Shown: one piece after another, positions 62,566-62,653 of the stretch | How positions within the stretch are numbered: position 1 is the first letter of the stretch | Layout: each line of letters starts with the position of its first letter | Source of the DNA: Paenibacillus lignilyticus | Lineage (GTDB): Bacteria; Bacillota; Bacilli; Paenibacillales; Paenibacillaceae | Assembly (NCBI RefSeq): GCF_017942085.1 | Contig: NZ_JAGKSP010000022.1 | Location: 1 to 62,653 of the forward strand | Length of the DNA: 62,653 nucleotides | Direction: 5' to 3' | Made by a program: the position numbers and the translations under genes | The notes under the pieces: model-generated | The model's database searches: none | The model's input: only the letters and a program-made list of their open reading frames with translations | What the model was told of the DNA's origin: nothing

Positions 62566-62653
62566 AAGCCCTCGACCGATTAGTATTCGTCAGCTGCATG
62601 CATTGCTGCACTTCCACCTCGAACCTATCAACCTGATCGTCTTTCAGGGGTCT
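62566..62653 (-). rRNA. rrl: 23S rRNA, 3' end (partial)
   Basis: The reverse complement contains GAAAGACGATCAGGTTGATA, AGGTGGAAGTGCAGCAATGC and ends CTAATCGGTCGAGGGCTTA, matching the bacterial 23S 3' end. The gene runs off the right edge. The exact 3' end is uncertain by a few bases. Confidence 0.96.

Overview
This window comes from an endospore-forming Firmicute, most likely Paenibacillaceae (Paenibacillus or Cohnella type). The evidence is the gene order, sporulation and germination genes (spoIIM-like, pdaB, kbaA, gerD, cwlD), a Bacillus-like ribosomal protein superoperon, a CtsR/McsA/McsB/ClpC operon, AGGAGG-type ribosome binding sites and mixed ATG/GTG/TTG starts. Genus assignment is inference. 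Both ends lie in rRNA operons read on the minus strand: the 5' end of a 16S gene at the left, and the 3' end of a 23S gene plus a complete 5S gene at the right. Nearly every gene is on the minus strand; pdaB, gerD and one small unknown gene (52509-52904) are the exceptions.

Read in the direction of transcription (right to left), the layout is: 23S-5S; a 1.2 kb non-coding stretch rich in repeats; the heat-shock operon ctsR-mcsA-mcsB-clpC; radA-disA; pssA; a divergent small unknown gene; yacL-ispD-ispF-gltX; a T-box leader with cysE-cysS-mrnC-rlmB-yacP(rae1); sigH; rpmG-secE-nusG-rplK-rplA; the L10 leader with rplJ-rplL; rsmC; rpoB-rpoC; rplGB-rpsL-rpsG-fusA-tuf; the S10-spc-alpha cluster from rpsJ to rplQ; truA; rplM-rpsI; a sulfate-assimilation pair cysH-sat; cwlD; salA; gerD; kbaA; pdaB; spoIIM; a 73-codon unknown gene; and the next rrn operon.

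Most of the window is the cell's gene-expression core: ribosomal proteins, RNA polymerase core subunits, sigma-H, elongation factors, NusG, Sec translocon subunits and tRNA charging. It is linked to stress control (CtsR/Clp, DisA, RadA) and to sporulation and germination functions at the left end. Promoters, intrinsic terminators, a T-box and an L10 leader can be read directly from the sequence.

The ordinary genes are highly conserved, so the unusual material is between genes. (1) The 5S-ctsR interval holds a decayed copy of the 5S tail and rrn terminator, three 43-bp GC-rich tandem repeats, a 24-bp perfect palindrome, and four regularly spaced 26-27-nt palindromic elements. (2) The tuf-rpsJ interval holds a 67-bp inverted repeat and an apparent orphan promoter/terminator pair that could make a short RNA. 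(3) Directly oriented rrn operons bracket the whole ribosomal island. (4) A cysH-sat pair sits between rpsI and cwlD, and no ECF-transporter genes lie between rplQ and truA. I see no CRISPR array, prophage, transposase or defence system.
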